NCBI GenBank assembly: GCA_015680685.1 | Contig: MNCI01018363.1 | Location: forward strand, 4,394-68,393 | DNA: 64,000 nt | Direction: 5' to 3' | Source of the DNA: Gnetum montanum | Lineage: Eukaryota; Streptophyta; Gnetopsida; Gnetales; Gnetaceae | Shown here: positions 9,497 through 21,884 of the stretch, in pieces | Layout of the letters: every line of letters starts with the position of its first letter | How positions within the stretch are numbered: the first letter of the stretch is position 1 | Notes under the pieces: model-generated | Database searches by the model: none | Told to the model about the DNA's origin: nothing | What the model saw: only the letters and a program-made list of their open reading frames with translations | Made by a program: the position numbers and the translations under genes

Positions 9497-12384
9497 TGAA
9501 TGTCGTGCTCGGAGGTGGTGCCTCTTCCATTGATTGCTTCCCTTTGTTGCTAGGTCATTGAAATTTGTAATGATTGAGCAAGGCCTACAATTTTTCTTCC
9601 TCCATCCATGGCTTATGCACTATCTAGGCTACTGTGCTAATGTGTGCTAGTGCCGATACATCCCAAGGACATGGCCGTTGTAGAAACATTTGATTCACCT
9701 TTACATACCATGCAGCAAACTACCGTTATTCTTCCTTGAAATCCCTAACTTTGTTCCTAAGCTCATGATAATCCATCAATCTATGAGCTAGGTTTGAGGC
9801 TACATCTTTTTGTCCCTAAAAACTATCTTTAACCACCTCTAACTCTAAGTTTTCCACCAATAACTTTTGCAAAGCATCTTTTTGATCTGTAAACTCTTTC
9901 TCATATAAAGCATAGGTGGTTGCCACTTATTTCTCTAACTCACTTTGGGGATGACTTACTATTAACATGGCAAGGTTGGCATATCTAAGGTTAGCTAATG
10001 CCATGTATTCCTTTAAATCCTCTATATGCAAGTCTTTTTTTTTTTGACTTCCACTTGGTGGACAATGGCATAGTTGTCCAAGATGGCCTACCATTCAGAA
10101 TTCTATTCTAACAAGGAGTTGATGTGGGCCTTAGCCGTCTTGATTTTCTTCTCATTAATTTCCTTGTACATGCCAACTTGGTCATGGAAGTGCTCTTTCA
10201 ACTTTTCATGCTTTTTGGCTTCATTTTCACACACACTAATTTCAATTGCTGACTTTTGGCAAATAGCATGTACCTCCTCCATCGAGAGGGTTCTATTCTC
10301 CCAAGCCAATCTATTCATGTCCTAGTTAACCCTGACTAGTTGTTCTTGCAATTGGTGGATGCTTTCTTCTAAGATGTTCTTTTACTTTTCTGTAGTAGCC
10401 AACTAGGAATTATCTACAGTGAGTTGCTTATTTTCCTCTTGGATGGTAGTCAATGCCTTTTTATACATATGAGATTATGCATCTATAGTAGAGGCATTCT
10501 AAATTGCTACCTCCTTCTCTTGCTTTGCAGCTACTCTCTCCTCTATTAGCTTGGTGAGCTCTTTTGTCTTGAATTTCTCTAATTGTTCTGGCATAACAAA
10601 ATGGGGAGGATACTATTGTTTAGCTCATAGGATAGTTAGCNTAATCTCATATGTATAAAAAGGCATTGACTACCATCCAAGAGGAAAATAAGCAACTCAC
10701 TGTAGATAATTCCTAGTTGGCTACTACAGAAAAGTAAAAGAACATCTTAGAAGAAAGCATCCACCAATTGCAAGAACAACTAGTCAGGGTCAACCAGGAC
10801 ATGAATAGATTGGCTTGGGAGAATAGAACCCTCTCGATGGAGGAGGTACGTGCTATTTGCCAAAAGTCAGCAATTGAAATTAGTGTGTGTGAAAATGAAG
10901 CCAAAAAGCATGAAAAGTTGAAAGAGCACTTCCATTACTAAGTTGTCATGTACAAGGAAATTAATGAGAAGAAAATCAAGACGGCTAAGGCCCACATCAA
11001 CTCCTTGTNAATGTCTTCATGTACTACAAGAGTCATCAAGGTCCCAACCAACATTTAAGCATCTCTAGTTATTGCCAGATATATTAGGGGCAAAATAGAC
11101 ACATTGAATGATTCTTTGATATGATCAGTGAACACGTCTACTATGCCTATTGCATCCTTGTGTTGTAGCACCATGACTTTGGCACTTTCTCCAATTTCCA
11201 ATGTCACTTGAAAGGATGTAGCATTCTCAAAAATCTAGCATGACTATTGGGAACTATCTCCTCCTAAATATATTGAGATTTTCCCCTTTGTTGGTTCAAT
11301 TGATATGGTAGGTTGTACGACGTTGTCCATGACTCAGAAGAGATTGGCCTTATTCCTGCTTCCCCAACTATATATTTTAATGATCCTTTGTAGGTGGCTC
11401 ATTGAAGGCCTATAATCTTGTCATGGCAGTAGCGAAGCTTATGCTTGTGGACATTGTTCAAGCTCTTGTTGCATCTCTATTTGCAGCACAACCTCCTTCT
11501 CTATTTTTTATTCTTCACCAAAATATTTTCTTGGTGTTGTAGTTTTTAGAAGTTTTGCAAAGGAGGTGTGCTAAGCCTTCTTAAGGATATCATTGGTATA
11601 TCCTAGGATTCCCATGTGCTTACATAGCTTTCTAATTAAGTAGGGATATGGAAGTGTTGGTCTCCCTAAATTTGTTTCTTCAAATTGCTATTGGATTTCT
11701 ATGAGGTAATATTAGGAAATGTTGGTTGCAAATTTTCCCATTACAATGGCACTTCCCCTAGTTGCATAAGTGGAGATTCGATTAAGCCTTTTCATGAAAA
11801 ACAAATGGTACATCCCAATATTGAAGTAGACTTTCTTGTCTAGAGTCATTTCATTGTATGACTTTTCTTCCTTGCTATATGCCTACCTTAGTCATAATTT
11901 CTTTGTTTCAAGGTTTGATCTAGTGGATAGGAGAGCAACCTTAGCCCCTTCATTAGGTAGGTTGAGAGCTGTAGTAATGTCCTTGACTAAGTATGAGATG
12001 ATTTCACCCAAGTACCATTCACCATTATCAAACAAGATAGGCCACAATGGGAACACCTTGAGTTGCATCTGCACTACTTCTGAAGCAAACTACATGAATT
12101 AACCAAAGTTCATTTCCACAAACTGAAGCTAGTGCAGATTTTTCGAAGGTGGCAACAAGGTAGTTAGGAGGCAATGTGAGATGTTATCCCTGTTTAGGGG
12201 CTGATACTTCTACCATCTCTTCTTGGGCCAATTACTTGGTAGCAGGGGCCTCTTGATGAATACTGAAGGACTGGGCCTCCTTCTCAACATGTTCCTCATG
12301 TTCTCCTTGTTGACTATAGCCACCACATGGATGTTTAGTGGCTCTCTATGAGGGTTAACCCTAAGCACCTATTTTTGGGACCAT
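9497..12384 (-). pseudogene. Element B ORF2, decayed
   Basis: The minus-strand ATG at 12384 directly follows TTGATTGTAG, the same splice-acceptor context as in A and F. Recognisable pieces in order are DITTALNLP..GAKVALLSTRSNL (about 11890-12030, matching ISEVLNLP and LSTRSDL of element A) and the coiled-coil segment NRLAWENRTLSMEEVHAICQ (about 10250-10318, matching LARENRTLSMEEVHAI in A). The end near 9500 matches the KGK..MEE.PPP.TT tail of A, but its stop codon has been lost. Many stops and frameshifts break it. The middle contains an inverted duplication that may be an assembly error. The product is the same coiled-coil accessory protein as in A; its function is unknown. Confidence 0.65.
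10112..11008. repeat. Inverted duplication of ORF2 coiled-coil segment bounded by Ns
   Basis: Bases 10642-11008 are the reverse complement of 10112-10477 with only a few percent difference. The right arm is bounded exactly by single Ns at 10641 and 11009. The arms encode the same coiled-coil segment on opposite strands. A misplaced or flipped contig is more likely than a real palindrome. Confidence 0.85.
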
Positions 12385-12416
12385 CTACAATCAAGCAAAA
12401 ACCAATTTTTACCAAG
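12385..12416 (-). promoter_or_regulatory. Predicted 3' splice site of ORF2 (element B)
   Basis: On the minus strand a T-rich stretch ending TTTTTGCTTGATTGTAG abuts ATG at 12384. The position and wording match A and F. Confidence 0.5.
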
Positions 12417-12752
12417 GTTATGTTTATTATCATTAATCAATTTATACCTTACTCATAGCCTTAGTTCATTAATCTCATAATGCATATGATTGTAGGGTTA
12501 GGAAAATTGTTAAGAAAAAATTCCCCAAAAGGCATCTATCTCTTTCTACAACCCTCGCGACTAGTTTCGTTTTTCAGTATATGTGGCTTATAAGAATAGT
12601 TATTATCCCATGGGTTAGAAAAATTGGACTTATGGCATTACCGTTAGATATTTTGCATTATAATTCCTAAGGTTCTCAACATTCTTACCCTTATAATACC
12701 TTCTAGGTGATAGAAAATTTAAGGAAATTGGTGTAAGTTTTGCACATACACA

Positions 12753-12775
12753 CCCCCCCCCCCCCCCCCCCCCCC
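12753..12775 (-). repeat. G23 homopolymer at the internal polypurine-tract position
   Basis: There are twenty-three C residues on the plus strand, G on the coding strand. On the minus strand, the preceding words CCTGAAGTGTTCCACATAGTTG align with CCTGGAGTGTTCAACTTAGTC in front of the TGGGGGAGGG box of element F, so the run has replaced that box. Confidence 0.6.
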
Positions 12776-14323
12776 AACAACTATGTGGAACACTTCAGGT
12801 TGAGATAGATTCAGATGGCATAGAAATTAGAGCATTAAAGAGCTCAATATTGCAAGTGGAAGATGGAGGTGTAGAGCTCTAAGTTGTAGGAAAAGAATTC
12901 AACTCCCCTAGTAGCAAATGAGAAAAATCAAGTTCAAATTTTGTAGGGGGTCATATTTATAGTTTGTTGGAGACTTGATGTCTGGTACAAAATGTTGAGG
13001 TTCAAATGTTTGCATTTTATGGGGTCAATGAACATGAAAACTAAAGCTCTAGGATTGGTTGGAAGGTTTAAAGTTATGTTTAACATGTTGGATAAGTGAA
13101 AAAGTAATTAGAGACATTGAAAGTGTGGTAGGGTGAAGTCATTGAATGAGTAAGAAAAAGGCATTGAAATTGAGATTGCGAGATAGATTAGTTTCATGAT
13201 AAAGGAAACAATAAAATATAAAATATATTAATTTGAGTGCTTGAAAGGTGAAAAATAGTGTGGTTATGTGAAACAAGTATAAGTCACAAAAGATACATAA
13301 GTGGATCCTTCCCAAAGCAAGATTTGGCCTATAATGCCCTGGTCTAACGACACCTTTAATGTTTGTCAGCACCAGAGGGGTGGAATGCAATGCATACTTG
13401 TGAAAAAAAACATACATGTGAAAACCACTGAATTAAGATAACAACTCTATGTTGCACAAAACCACAAGTTATGAGCATCCAAACAACTAGAGGAGATGGA
13501 CTATAGAAGGGATTACAGAAAATTGGATATGAGGTGTCATGCCATGATCATAATGAAACCTCGAGTAATATTAATGGTTAAATAACCATGTGTCCTTCTT
13601 CCAAAGATTTAAACCTCATCCAAACCACATTGCAATGACATCACATTATTTCATCCCATTGGTGGACAACCATAAGACTATCAGAGTGATGAGGAGTAAC
13701 ATCACTTGGCATTTTGTTCAAGGGAGAATCATTATTATGGCACTATTATTGTCTTGTTTTTTTAGTTCTAGTAAGAATCCATCAACCTTTAAGCATGGGT
13801 ACATGTTTTTTAGCGGGACCCATAGAATTTTATTCAATGTCATTTTAAGTTTCTCTTACCTCCATTTTTGTTAGATCTACAAGGATATGGTTACAAACTT
13901 AGCAACATGATAGAACATATAGAAGTAGCCAAAGAGAATCCACAAATCGCCTTGATGTCACACCCCTTACATTCCGCCTTGGTTTTGCACTCTTCTATTT
14001 AGACACAATGATTATGGAGTTAGTATTAAGTTGGATGATAAAAAATATTACCATTATGAAAAGAGCAAGAACCTCTTATTAATGAAATGGGTGGATGGAT
14101 GATGTGGTTGCAATGTCCGAATAATCAATCCCTTATGATTTAACAACATAGAGAAAACCTTATCATAATGGGCAACATGATCAATAGAGAGATTACATAA
14201 CAAGGAAAATTAAAACCACAACTAGAAAAAAGTAGAAGAAATAGAAAAAATTGGATTAAGAAATAGGAAAATGACAAAAAATTGTAAAACAAAAAGATGA
14301 AAAGAACCTAAGTATCCTAAAGG
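12776..14323 (-). other. Element B non-coding region between gag and ORF2
   Basis: No gene is seen. The conserved GGGGAGGATCC-type box lies at 13298-13350 (on the plus strand, GTGGATCCTTCCCAAAGCA). A stretch near 13770-13840 matches the 'hill' around 3200 of element A. Short open frames here are not conserved. Confidence 0.6.
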
Positions 14324-16526
14324 TTAGAATGGTAGGTAACCTCCACGACTGAACATTTAGCCATGGGTAGGATTAATAAGTGGATGAATAGGATCCATGC
14401 ATGTATGAAATGTTGGGAACCTTTCATGCCCCAGCCACTGGGTGCCTGTTGGTGGTGTGATGGCTGGGTAGATAAATTGTTGGTCACACACCTAAGTGTT
14501 ATATGTATGGTGGGTTAAGGTATGGGGTGTGTTAACATTATTAATGGTTGGCCCATGATTGCACCCTTGATCATGATATGGTATGCATGGATTTATTTGC
14601 CTCCCCACATTAGTAGATTCATTGGTTGATCTTGGAATTGGAGTATGGATAGATGGTAACCCTTGTGTATGATTGGAGGACGTTGGTTGAGACAAGGAAG
14701 GTGGTGCACTAGTTTGGCCTTGTGCTAGCTTAGATGATGTAGGGGGTTCACACGTGGTTTTCCTCAACTTATAGCCTTTCCTCTAGAAGGAACATTCTCA
14801 ATGTTGTAGTTGGGACCCACAAGTTTCAACGTGTCTTTGCACATTTGTAGCATAAGTGGAACTCATTTGTTGATACTATGGTCTAAACCTTCTTGAGTTA
14901 CTAGTGATGGCATTGGAGAAGGTGAATTATGAGAATATCAAGGGTAGGTTGGATGGTAAGAAGTGCAAGGTGGTGATCCTTTAGGGGATGTCATGTACTC
15001 ATGGTACTTGGAAGAGTGATAGTAGTAATTTGAAGTGGAGAACACCAAACTAGTTGGAGAAATAGGGTGTTGAACATAATATCTATGCAGTTTTGTTGAA
15101 TATGGCTAATTTGGTGGTGGCCTCACCCATGACTATGGTTGTTGCCACTATGGTTGATGACCATGTTGAGGCTAGTGGNTTGTCAAAAAGTGTTCCTAAC
15201 TGTTTCTTAGTTTTGTGTCCTCTATTTATTATGTTTTCCTTGCATGTGTTACATGATCTTCTCTATGACCGTCTCAATAAGAGTTGTGATGTTTTCATTT
15301 ATCCATTTCAAAATCCTATTAAAATTTGCTTCTAAATCATCAATAAACTCCTTTATGAGCAAAGTTTGTTGCAGAATCACCTTATCAAAAGTAGTTTCAT
15401 TCTCCTTACCATAAATTTGGACCTCCTTTGGTTGAAGAGTTGGGTCCCATCAATGTTTCTGGAAATTCTCCCATTTTTATATCTCTTCTTCTTCTACCAC
15501 ACATTTTATTAGCTCTTTGATCTAATGGGCTTGAAGCTCATATAATTTCCCTAGGGCATAGATCCCAAGGGTTTCTCGTGTTTCATTACAAAGCCCATCT
15601 ATGACGTGGTAAAGTTACCTATCCTCAGAGAAGTCATGGCCTGGGCATCTATTCAATAAGGCATAATATCTATCTAAGGCCATTTCTAAGGGTTCGTATT
15701 GTTCTTGTTTCCACTCTTGGAATTGTCTCCTCAACTTGGACACTCTTGCATAAGTTTGGTATTTCTTGTTGATTACTTCCAGAATTGTAGACCATTGTCG
15801 AATTGAATTTGGTCTCAACGATCTATACCACATTTCGGCTCTATCAATTAGTATCCTAAGAAAGAGCTTAAGCTTTTGGCATCCACTTTTAATGTTGTAG
15901 TAAGCACAAGCATCATGGAAGGCTTGTAAATGTTGTTGCGGATTCGAATCATATCCTCCTATAAATTTAGGAATATTATTTATGTCAAGCTTAGGTAGAT
16001 GAATTTTTTGCAATGCTTGTGAGATATTTTAATAGCCTTTGTGATCTACATTAGGTCGTTAGTAGCCAACAAGGGTTCATCGTTATTAAACAAATTGTAA
16101 GGGAAATTTCTATCTCTATTCATTTGATCATGATGATGTTGTTTGTGACATTTCCAATTGGTTTGATTTTGGTTTTTAGTCCAACCCTTCTGTGGAACTA
16201 GACGTTGAAGGAAAAGAGGAAGATGAATAACTAGAAGAATTGCCATGGCTTCTATGGTGTTCTTCAAGGTTCTTTAATCTATTGTTTCTTAGTTTCAAGG
16301 AGGTCTTAGGCCTTGTGGCCTCCCCTAGTCTAGGACTTACATCATCTCTCCCAAGATTATATGCCTTAGGTGGATGTAGTCTTTGAGTGTCATCAGGGTG
16401 GTCATGATCATAAGAAACCCCTACATAAGGTTGATCACTCCAATCTTCTTCATCATATATCTCATTCGTTCTCTAATGAATGTGTTCCCTATATCATGCA
16501 TTATCATTTATGTGTGGGAGAGACAT
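14324..16526 (-). pseudogene. Element B gag, decayed
   Basis: The minus-strand ATG at 16526 opens MSLPH, like MSLLQ of element A. NEIYDEEDWSDQPYVGVSY follows (A: YELYDDEDWSIQPEVGVSY), then an S-rich insert and the gag core at 15615-16013 with KLDINNIPKFIGGY, MWYRSLRPNSIRQWST and ALDRYYALLNRCPGHD. The Pro/Asn-rich tail ends GGYLPF at 14324. At least six stops and several shifts interrupt it, and an N at 15179 marks a join. Compared with A it has a longer N-terminal linker, a feature shared with the gag of C and D. Its role is particle formation. Confidence 0.8.
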
Positions 16527-16630
16527 TGTTCTTGGTTTATGATGTGTGTGATCTAATATTTCCTAAAAGATATATTGTTATTACATTTACAACGATCTTG
16601 TACAATATAACCAATCTAGATAACTAGTTT

Positions 16631-16651
16631 GATCACCAACAATAGCACCCA
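16631..16651 (-). other. Primer-binding site of element B
   Basis: The minus strand reads TGGGTGCTATTGTTGGTGAT, a strongly mutated tRNA-Asp-type site directly next to the LTR end CTCATCA. Confidence 0.6.
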
Positions 16652-17493
16652 TGATGAGTGGCGAGGTACCACTATGCTCAACCATACAAATCACAAGCGC
16701 TCACACACGATATGATCGAATTCTATGGATGGGACTAGTTGTGGCATTTAGATCATTATACCTTGATCATAGTTTATTATCTTTCCACTTGGACTAGTGG
16801 TAGCTTTGTGACGTATGGTTTAGTCCAAAGTGAGGCATATGATGTTGTTCTTAATTCTATGCTACTCCTGAAGATGATAAAGAGATGAATTAATTAAACT
16901 AATGAATAATACAAAATAAGATCTAAACTAGCCTATGGGTGATGGTATCTAATATTAACCCATTCATACATGTCTTGGATTGCGTAAGACTACTTCTAGG
17001 GTTGCCAAGTGTATGTCACTAGTTATGCCAAATGGTACACCTTTGGATTACCAAGTATTTATACTTAAATGCTAATGATTATGGTGTATGCATTCTACTT
17101 AATAACAAGAATAGTAAATAGCAATAAATGGAAATATTTAACTAAAGAAAGCAGTAAATATTTAAAGCAACAATAATCTAAGTGGATGCTACAATGATGG
17201 AATTAATCTTGATCTTTATTACCAGTCATGTAACTTGTCCAAGTATGGCACACTCGAACAAAGGTGTTATACAATTACAAACATCACATTGTGGGCATGC
17301 ACTAGAAATAACAGACTTTATAGAGAAGAAACTAAAAAATAAACTATCTACCCTGACTACCACTTCCTATCTCATCTGAGTAACCCAACACCATATTTAT
17401 AGGTAGCATCTAGATGAGGTGATTTTGGGTACACAATGTTGGGGCTTTGACGTCGCATATCTAACATCAAGGCCACTGAATGACTACTCATCA
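16652..17493 (-). repeat. Element B 5' LTR, complete
   Basis: It is about 842 bp with TGATG...CATCA ends. It matches the 3' LTR at 8534-9299 over its whole length except the first 100 bp. A TATA-like word on the minus strand lies near 17390. Confidence 0.85.
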
Positions 17494-17929
17494 ACAAAGG
17501 TGTCCATTTGCACCTGAAGATTTAATGATGAGGATACATTATTTCAAATAGTTTCATATTAGCTTCTCCTTTTAGGGTACTTGAGATGTAATACATGATA
17601 AGGTGAACATAGAGCATGTAAAATGATAGAATGGGAAAGAAAGTATAGGGATAGAAGCTCTTTTCTCTTGAACATAGGGCATATCACCATGAAAAATCAT
17701 AGGATAATTTCAACGCATAGCATGTTCATCCTTTTCACAAGTCTAAGGTTAAGTTGTATCTCATTCCAGTGGTACCTCATCACATCCAACTAATTGCACC
17801 TTCATCAAATTAATCATCATTAAAATAAAAATTTCCACTTGCTTTTAAAATAACACCATTAAATGGATAGTTAAAGTGTTTTAAGATTTGTTCATAAGTC
17901 ACATGTTAGAGGTTTGGACATCAAATTAG
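17494..17929. other. Stretch with no recognisable gene
   Basis: AT-rich sequence between element B and the chromovirus pol tail. It may be decayed integrase sequence upstream of the pol tail, but I could not align it. Confidence 0.4.
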
Positions 17930-18302
17930 TTTATAGAAAGGTTTGTTGGTCCCTTTGAGGTCTTGAAAAGAGTTGGAGAAGTGGCATATCAAATTATCTG
18001 CCACCACAACTACTAGGGATTTATGTTGTATTTCATGTATTAATGTTGAGATAGTATGTTTCAAATCAAAGCCATATGATAAATTAGCATGATGTTCAAT
18101 TACAAATTGATTTTAGTTAGGTGGACAAATAAATGAAGATAGTTGGTAGGATATAAAGGAAGTTGAAATTTAAGGTTATATTGATGATTAGGTATTTTAG
18201 AAAGACATGATGCTTAAAAAGAAACTTGGAAGGTTGAAGCAGATTTTTGTATCAGTTATTCTTGGATCTTCTTGGAGAAACATTCTAGAAAGGAAGGAAG
18301 GA
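17930..18302 (+). pseudogene. Chromovirus-type Ty3/gypsy pol 3' end (integrase C-terminus), relic
   Basis: RFVGPFEVLKRVGEVAYQI is followed, after a frameshift, by LPPQLLGIYVVFHVLMLR, the classical integrase C-terminal sequence of plant chromoviruses (consensus FVGPFEI..RVG..AY.L.LPP....VHNVFHVS.L). Further on, TWKVEADF resembles the ATWE..D...YP motif of the chromodomain tail, ending GRM and a stop right before TGTAACATCCC. Several stops and shifts are present. Everything upstream of the integrase tail is lost. In an active element this protein would direct integration in the nucleus. Confidence 0.8.
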
Positions 18303-19620
18303 TGTAACATCCCTCTTTTGGAACCCTTAACTTTTGGTGTGTGTGGTAGCCCAAGCCTTGCATGTGTCAGTTAGAAATCATATAGTTATATTTTTGAGAT
18401 GAGAACTAACCCTTGTTGAGATGTTTGTGATGGTTAATGATAGCTTCTTGGGTTGGTGATGTGCTATGTGCAATAAAGGTAATATGCATTTTGGAATTAC
18501 ATTTGATAGCTTATTAATAATATTTAATATCTAGGTTATTTAGGAGGATGTTTATATATTTAGTATTCATGCATTCTTTGTAGAGTGTTGAAACTTGAAA
18601 TAATTGAAACTAGGTACACTTCAAGATATATAGTCCACATAGAACTTATAACTTAGCATTTTCTACCAAAATCAAATCCATGACTTAGAGCTTCTAAATC
18701 AAGAGTCTTACCTCTAGGCTAACAACTCATTGTGATTCATGCATTATATGGATAGGCTAGTTCTATTATTCTAGTTATGATTTTAGTTTCATGTGTACAC
18801 TAACCCTATTAGGCTTTGTACCTAAATATCATGATCTTGAAAAATGACATACTTGGGGGATAGTTAAGTAGGTATGATAAATATGATGATATTCTTAATT
18901 ATGTATGTGATGCTTTTATTTAATTATTATTTCATGTGTTTGATTAGTATGGTTCGATGAGGTTAATTAAATGCTTAGAGATTAGTGTTATAAGATATGT
19001 CTAGGTTTTTCTATGTTGGGATTTGAACTTGTGACCTATGAGTGGTGGTGTTAGGATGTTTAGAACTAATAAAAAACTTTTATTTTAAAGGTTGTTACTC
19101 TTTTGGATTTTATTGCACATTATAAGTTTTATTTTAAAAGATCATGTTATCTAGCTCTTAGCTAAAGTAAAATACATTGTGGGATTAGTGGAACCATTAG
19201 TTGTGAATGTAATCCTATAACTTTGTAACTAGATTAAGGCCTCTATAAACCTTCGTTCTATTTCTACTTTATCACTTAATATTGAGGAGAAGTGAAATCA
19301 AAACTTTATTAGTTTGATGCTTAGAAAACTACATCAACTTTTTCTATTCTCTCTCTATCTAGTTTAGGCATTTTTATACTCTTTAAGAAGCTTGGTAATT
19401 GTACATTGCATAAGATTCATTAGCTAGGGCTTCATTGTTATTTTTGATAAGGATTTACTATAAATTTTCCATTTTGTTAATTTTGAGGATTGTGAACAAG
19501 TGTCTTTGATTTCATGTGACATTGGATTAGATGTTTTTTTTTGTTTGGAGTTTTATGTAATTCAATTAGCAATTTCTATTTTTTGTTTCATAGAAATTTT
19601 TTGATGAAATTTCAAAATGA
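18303..19620 (+). repeat. Probable chromovirus 3' LTR, right end not defined
   Basis: It begins TGTAACATCCC immediately after the pol stop, a common LTR start in this clade. No coding signal is seen. The right end is obscured by the LINE tail that starts about 19625, and no second LTR is in the window. Confidence 0.5.
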
Positions 19621-19624
19621 ATTG

Positions 19625-20090
19625 TAGATTAGCTAATACTCTTGTCATTGTAATCATCACCCTAGCCTTGTTCCAACAAAATGGGATTGGCTACATGAGT
19701 TCTTTTTTGTCACTTTCCTCTATGAAGAGCTAGATCTTTGTTTATTTGTAGTTCTTTCAATTCATCTTTGATTATTTTTCTCCATGTCTTCTTTGATCTT
19801 TCTTTTAATAGCTTTCCTAGAAAAGTGATGTAGTGACCTTTCTTTATAGGCTTATTGTCTAATCTTCTTTGCACATGTCTAAACCATCTAAGCTACTATT
19901 ATTGTAGTTTATTTAAGAAATAAGTCACTCCAAGTCTTCCTCTAATTTCTATACTATGTAGTTTATGTTTTCTAGTAATATTCAACATCCATCAAAGCAT
20001 TCACATATCTACGATATTGATTCACAAGGATCCTCTTTCCATGCCTCATTAGAAAACTATGCAAAAGAGAAGCAATCATTCAATACCCCA
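19625..20090 (-). pseudogene. LINE non-LTR retrotransposon ORF2 C-terminal tail, relic
   Basis: The minus strand translates to LRWFRHVQRRLDNKPIKKGH, then RSKKTWRKIIKDELKELQ, NKDLALHR, and RTHVANP before the 3' untranslated end. This is the well-known end of plant LINE reverse transcriptase proteins (consensus RWFGHV.RR, GRPK.TW...V..D...L, A.DR..WR..I.VADP). Stops and missing bases show decay. RVGV-like sequence just upstream (RGRLGVTYFLNKL) also fits. The reverse-transcriptase catalytic part is not found. Confidence 0.8.
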
Positions 20091-20931
20091 GTGATACCAT
20101 TCATAAGACTCCTATAGCTATGTATCCACTTTGTCCTTTTTCTACCTAAGTTAGAGTTTCAAGTATATTCTATGGCTTTTCTAGCTCAAGCCATTTTTAA
20201 TAATTCTAGATTTGACATTTTATGTCAATGAAAATATAGTTTCTAGTCTACATGTTCAACATTATTTTTCTCTTTCACATGAAGCATCAATCTTGCTTTT
20301 CACATCCAACATCACTTTCCATATCAACTATATTTTTAACATCTACTTCATCTATGCATATTATTTATCCTATCCAAAATATTCTAGAAGATTTGGTGGC
20401 TCTGAATGTGTTATTTCTTCACAATCGATAAGGTATTTATATCCTTTAAATGGGAGGATACCCTTAAATGGAGATAGATCAATGACTAGTTAGATTTAAT
20501 TGGAAATGAACAAAATAGGAAATCAATATTTAATCTCTAAATAAAGGGAAAGTCGAATGGGGCTTGGAGATGAGCCCTGTATGGAAGTGTGATTGAGTTG
20601 ACATGATGGTTACTTGCAAAGATTGCTAGGCAAGTTGAGATGATGCCACGAAGGGCAAGTGGAAATGGGTTGTTTCACCATATTGCGTGTATTACATTTG
20701 ATGCATTACCACTATAGGCATTGACCTAAGCCTGATGGAGTGGGAAGGTGATGACGATATTATAACCATCTAGGGGAGGACAAGTGAACTAAACCAAGGA
20801 GGGGCTTGAACAAGGAGTGGTTATTGGAAGATGTTGTGGAAGTGGCTCTTGTATTCAAAGCGAGATTTAAACTCATATTCTTCCTCCTATAAGGCTTCGT
20901 TGTAGTTTTTCCTTATGTCATGCTTACTTGC
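20091..20931. other. Stretch with no recognisable gene
   Basis: It may include further LINE sequence on the left. A short open frame at 20212-20493 has no recognisable similarity. The right part is unassigned sequence into which element C inserted. Confidence 0.35.
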
Positions 20932-21738
20932 TAATGCGATGCGATATTGCATGGGCCTTGATATCGCATCCTTCCCTGTGATACCATGTACATGATATCG
21001 CAACCCACCACCAGTTCTATAAATAAGTGGTGGCCCTCCCTTGTTTCTTCATCTAGATCTAGAACTTAGCCAAACTCTTTCCATTTTTCCATTCCAGAGT
21101 TAGAATAATTTCCATGTGCCTGCAGTAGGAGTCCCAAAGTGAATGGATCTTTATTTGAGCAATTTTGTACTTGAGCATACAATTGTGTACGGCAATAAAG
21201 GAAAAATTTTGGATAAACCCTACAATGCATGGACTAAGCTAAATAGGACTTTAATTATTGTTAATTGTTTAAATTCTTTCTTAAGGATTTAATCTCTCTC
21301 AATCCTCAACTCTCATAGATAAGTGCATTCAGTACGACCGCTTCGAGCATGTGCGTTACACTTGGTAATCCCAGTAACGAATAGTGTTTGGTAATCCCAG
21401 TAGTGTTGCATTGGTTCAAGGTGTGAAATGGTAAGTGGGAACGTATATTGATGTTATGAAAATTAAGGCTGAGTTAGTTAAAGTTAGTTACTTAGTCTCT
21501 TCACCCTTTCCTCTCTTAGCATAGGTGATAAAAACATAAAAGATATAAAAATCACATGCCTCAAGCTTACTTAACCATACAACCGTGAAAAATACAAGTA
21601 AGCTTGGGAGGACAATGATTGATTAACCTTAGGTGTTCCATAAGGTGTGTAGGAACTTATTCTATGGAGTTCAACCAGATATCACGTGTAACGCTCGTAT
21701 TCGTATGGTTGAGTGTAGGGGTACCTCACCACTAATCA
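20932..21738 (+). repeat. Element C 5' LTR
   Basis: It begins TAATGCGATGCGATATTGC (family start TGATGGGATGC) and ends CACTAATCA before the PBS. U3 carries ATATCGC words and TATAAATA at 21018-21025. It aligns along its length to 27084-27885. Confidence 0.85.
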
Positions 21739-21739
21739 T

Positions 21740-21760
21740 TGGCACTGTTGTTGGGGACTA
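21740..21760 (+). other. Primer-binding site of element C (tRNA-Asp type)
   Basis: TGGCACTGTTGTTGGGGACT is the least mutated tRNA-Asp-type site in the window. It differs from TGGCGCCGTTGCCGGGGA at a few C/T or G/A positions. Confidence 0.8.
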
Positions 21761-21884
21761 AGTTGTTTGTGTACTAAGTAGAACATAGGAAATCATCCAC
21801 ATTGTTGGGAAGCTTGAATGAACCCTTAGGGTTAATCATACAAAAAATAACATAATGACAAACAGCACACTGAACTAAACTAAG

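Larger units (their letters stand above)
8534..17493 (-). mobile_element. Element B: gag-ORF2 LTR element, minus strand
   Basis: Reading from the right: 5' LTR (16652-17493), PBS (16631-16651), gag (14324-16526), non-coding region, ORF2 (9497-12384), polypurine tract (9300-9311), 3' LTR (8534-9299). It has the same plan as A and F, again with no protease or pol. The LTRs differ from those of A in the U3 dyads, so B is a separate subfamily. It meets element A tail-to-tail inside the LTRs. Single Ns at 10641, 11009 and 15179 mark assembly joins. Confidence 0.85.

Noticed and set aside
20212-20493. Open frame of 93 codons (Phe/Ser/Ile-rich)
   Set aside because: No similarity recognised, AT-rich composition, and no conserved copy elsewhere in the window.
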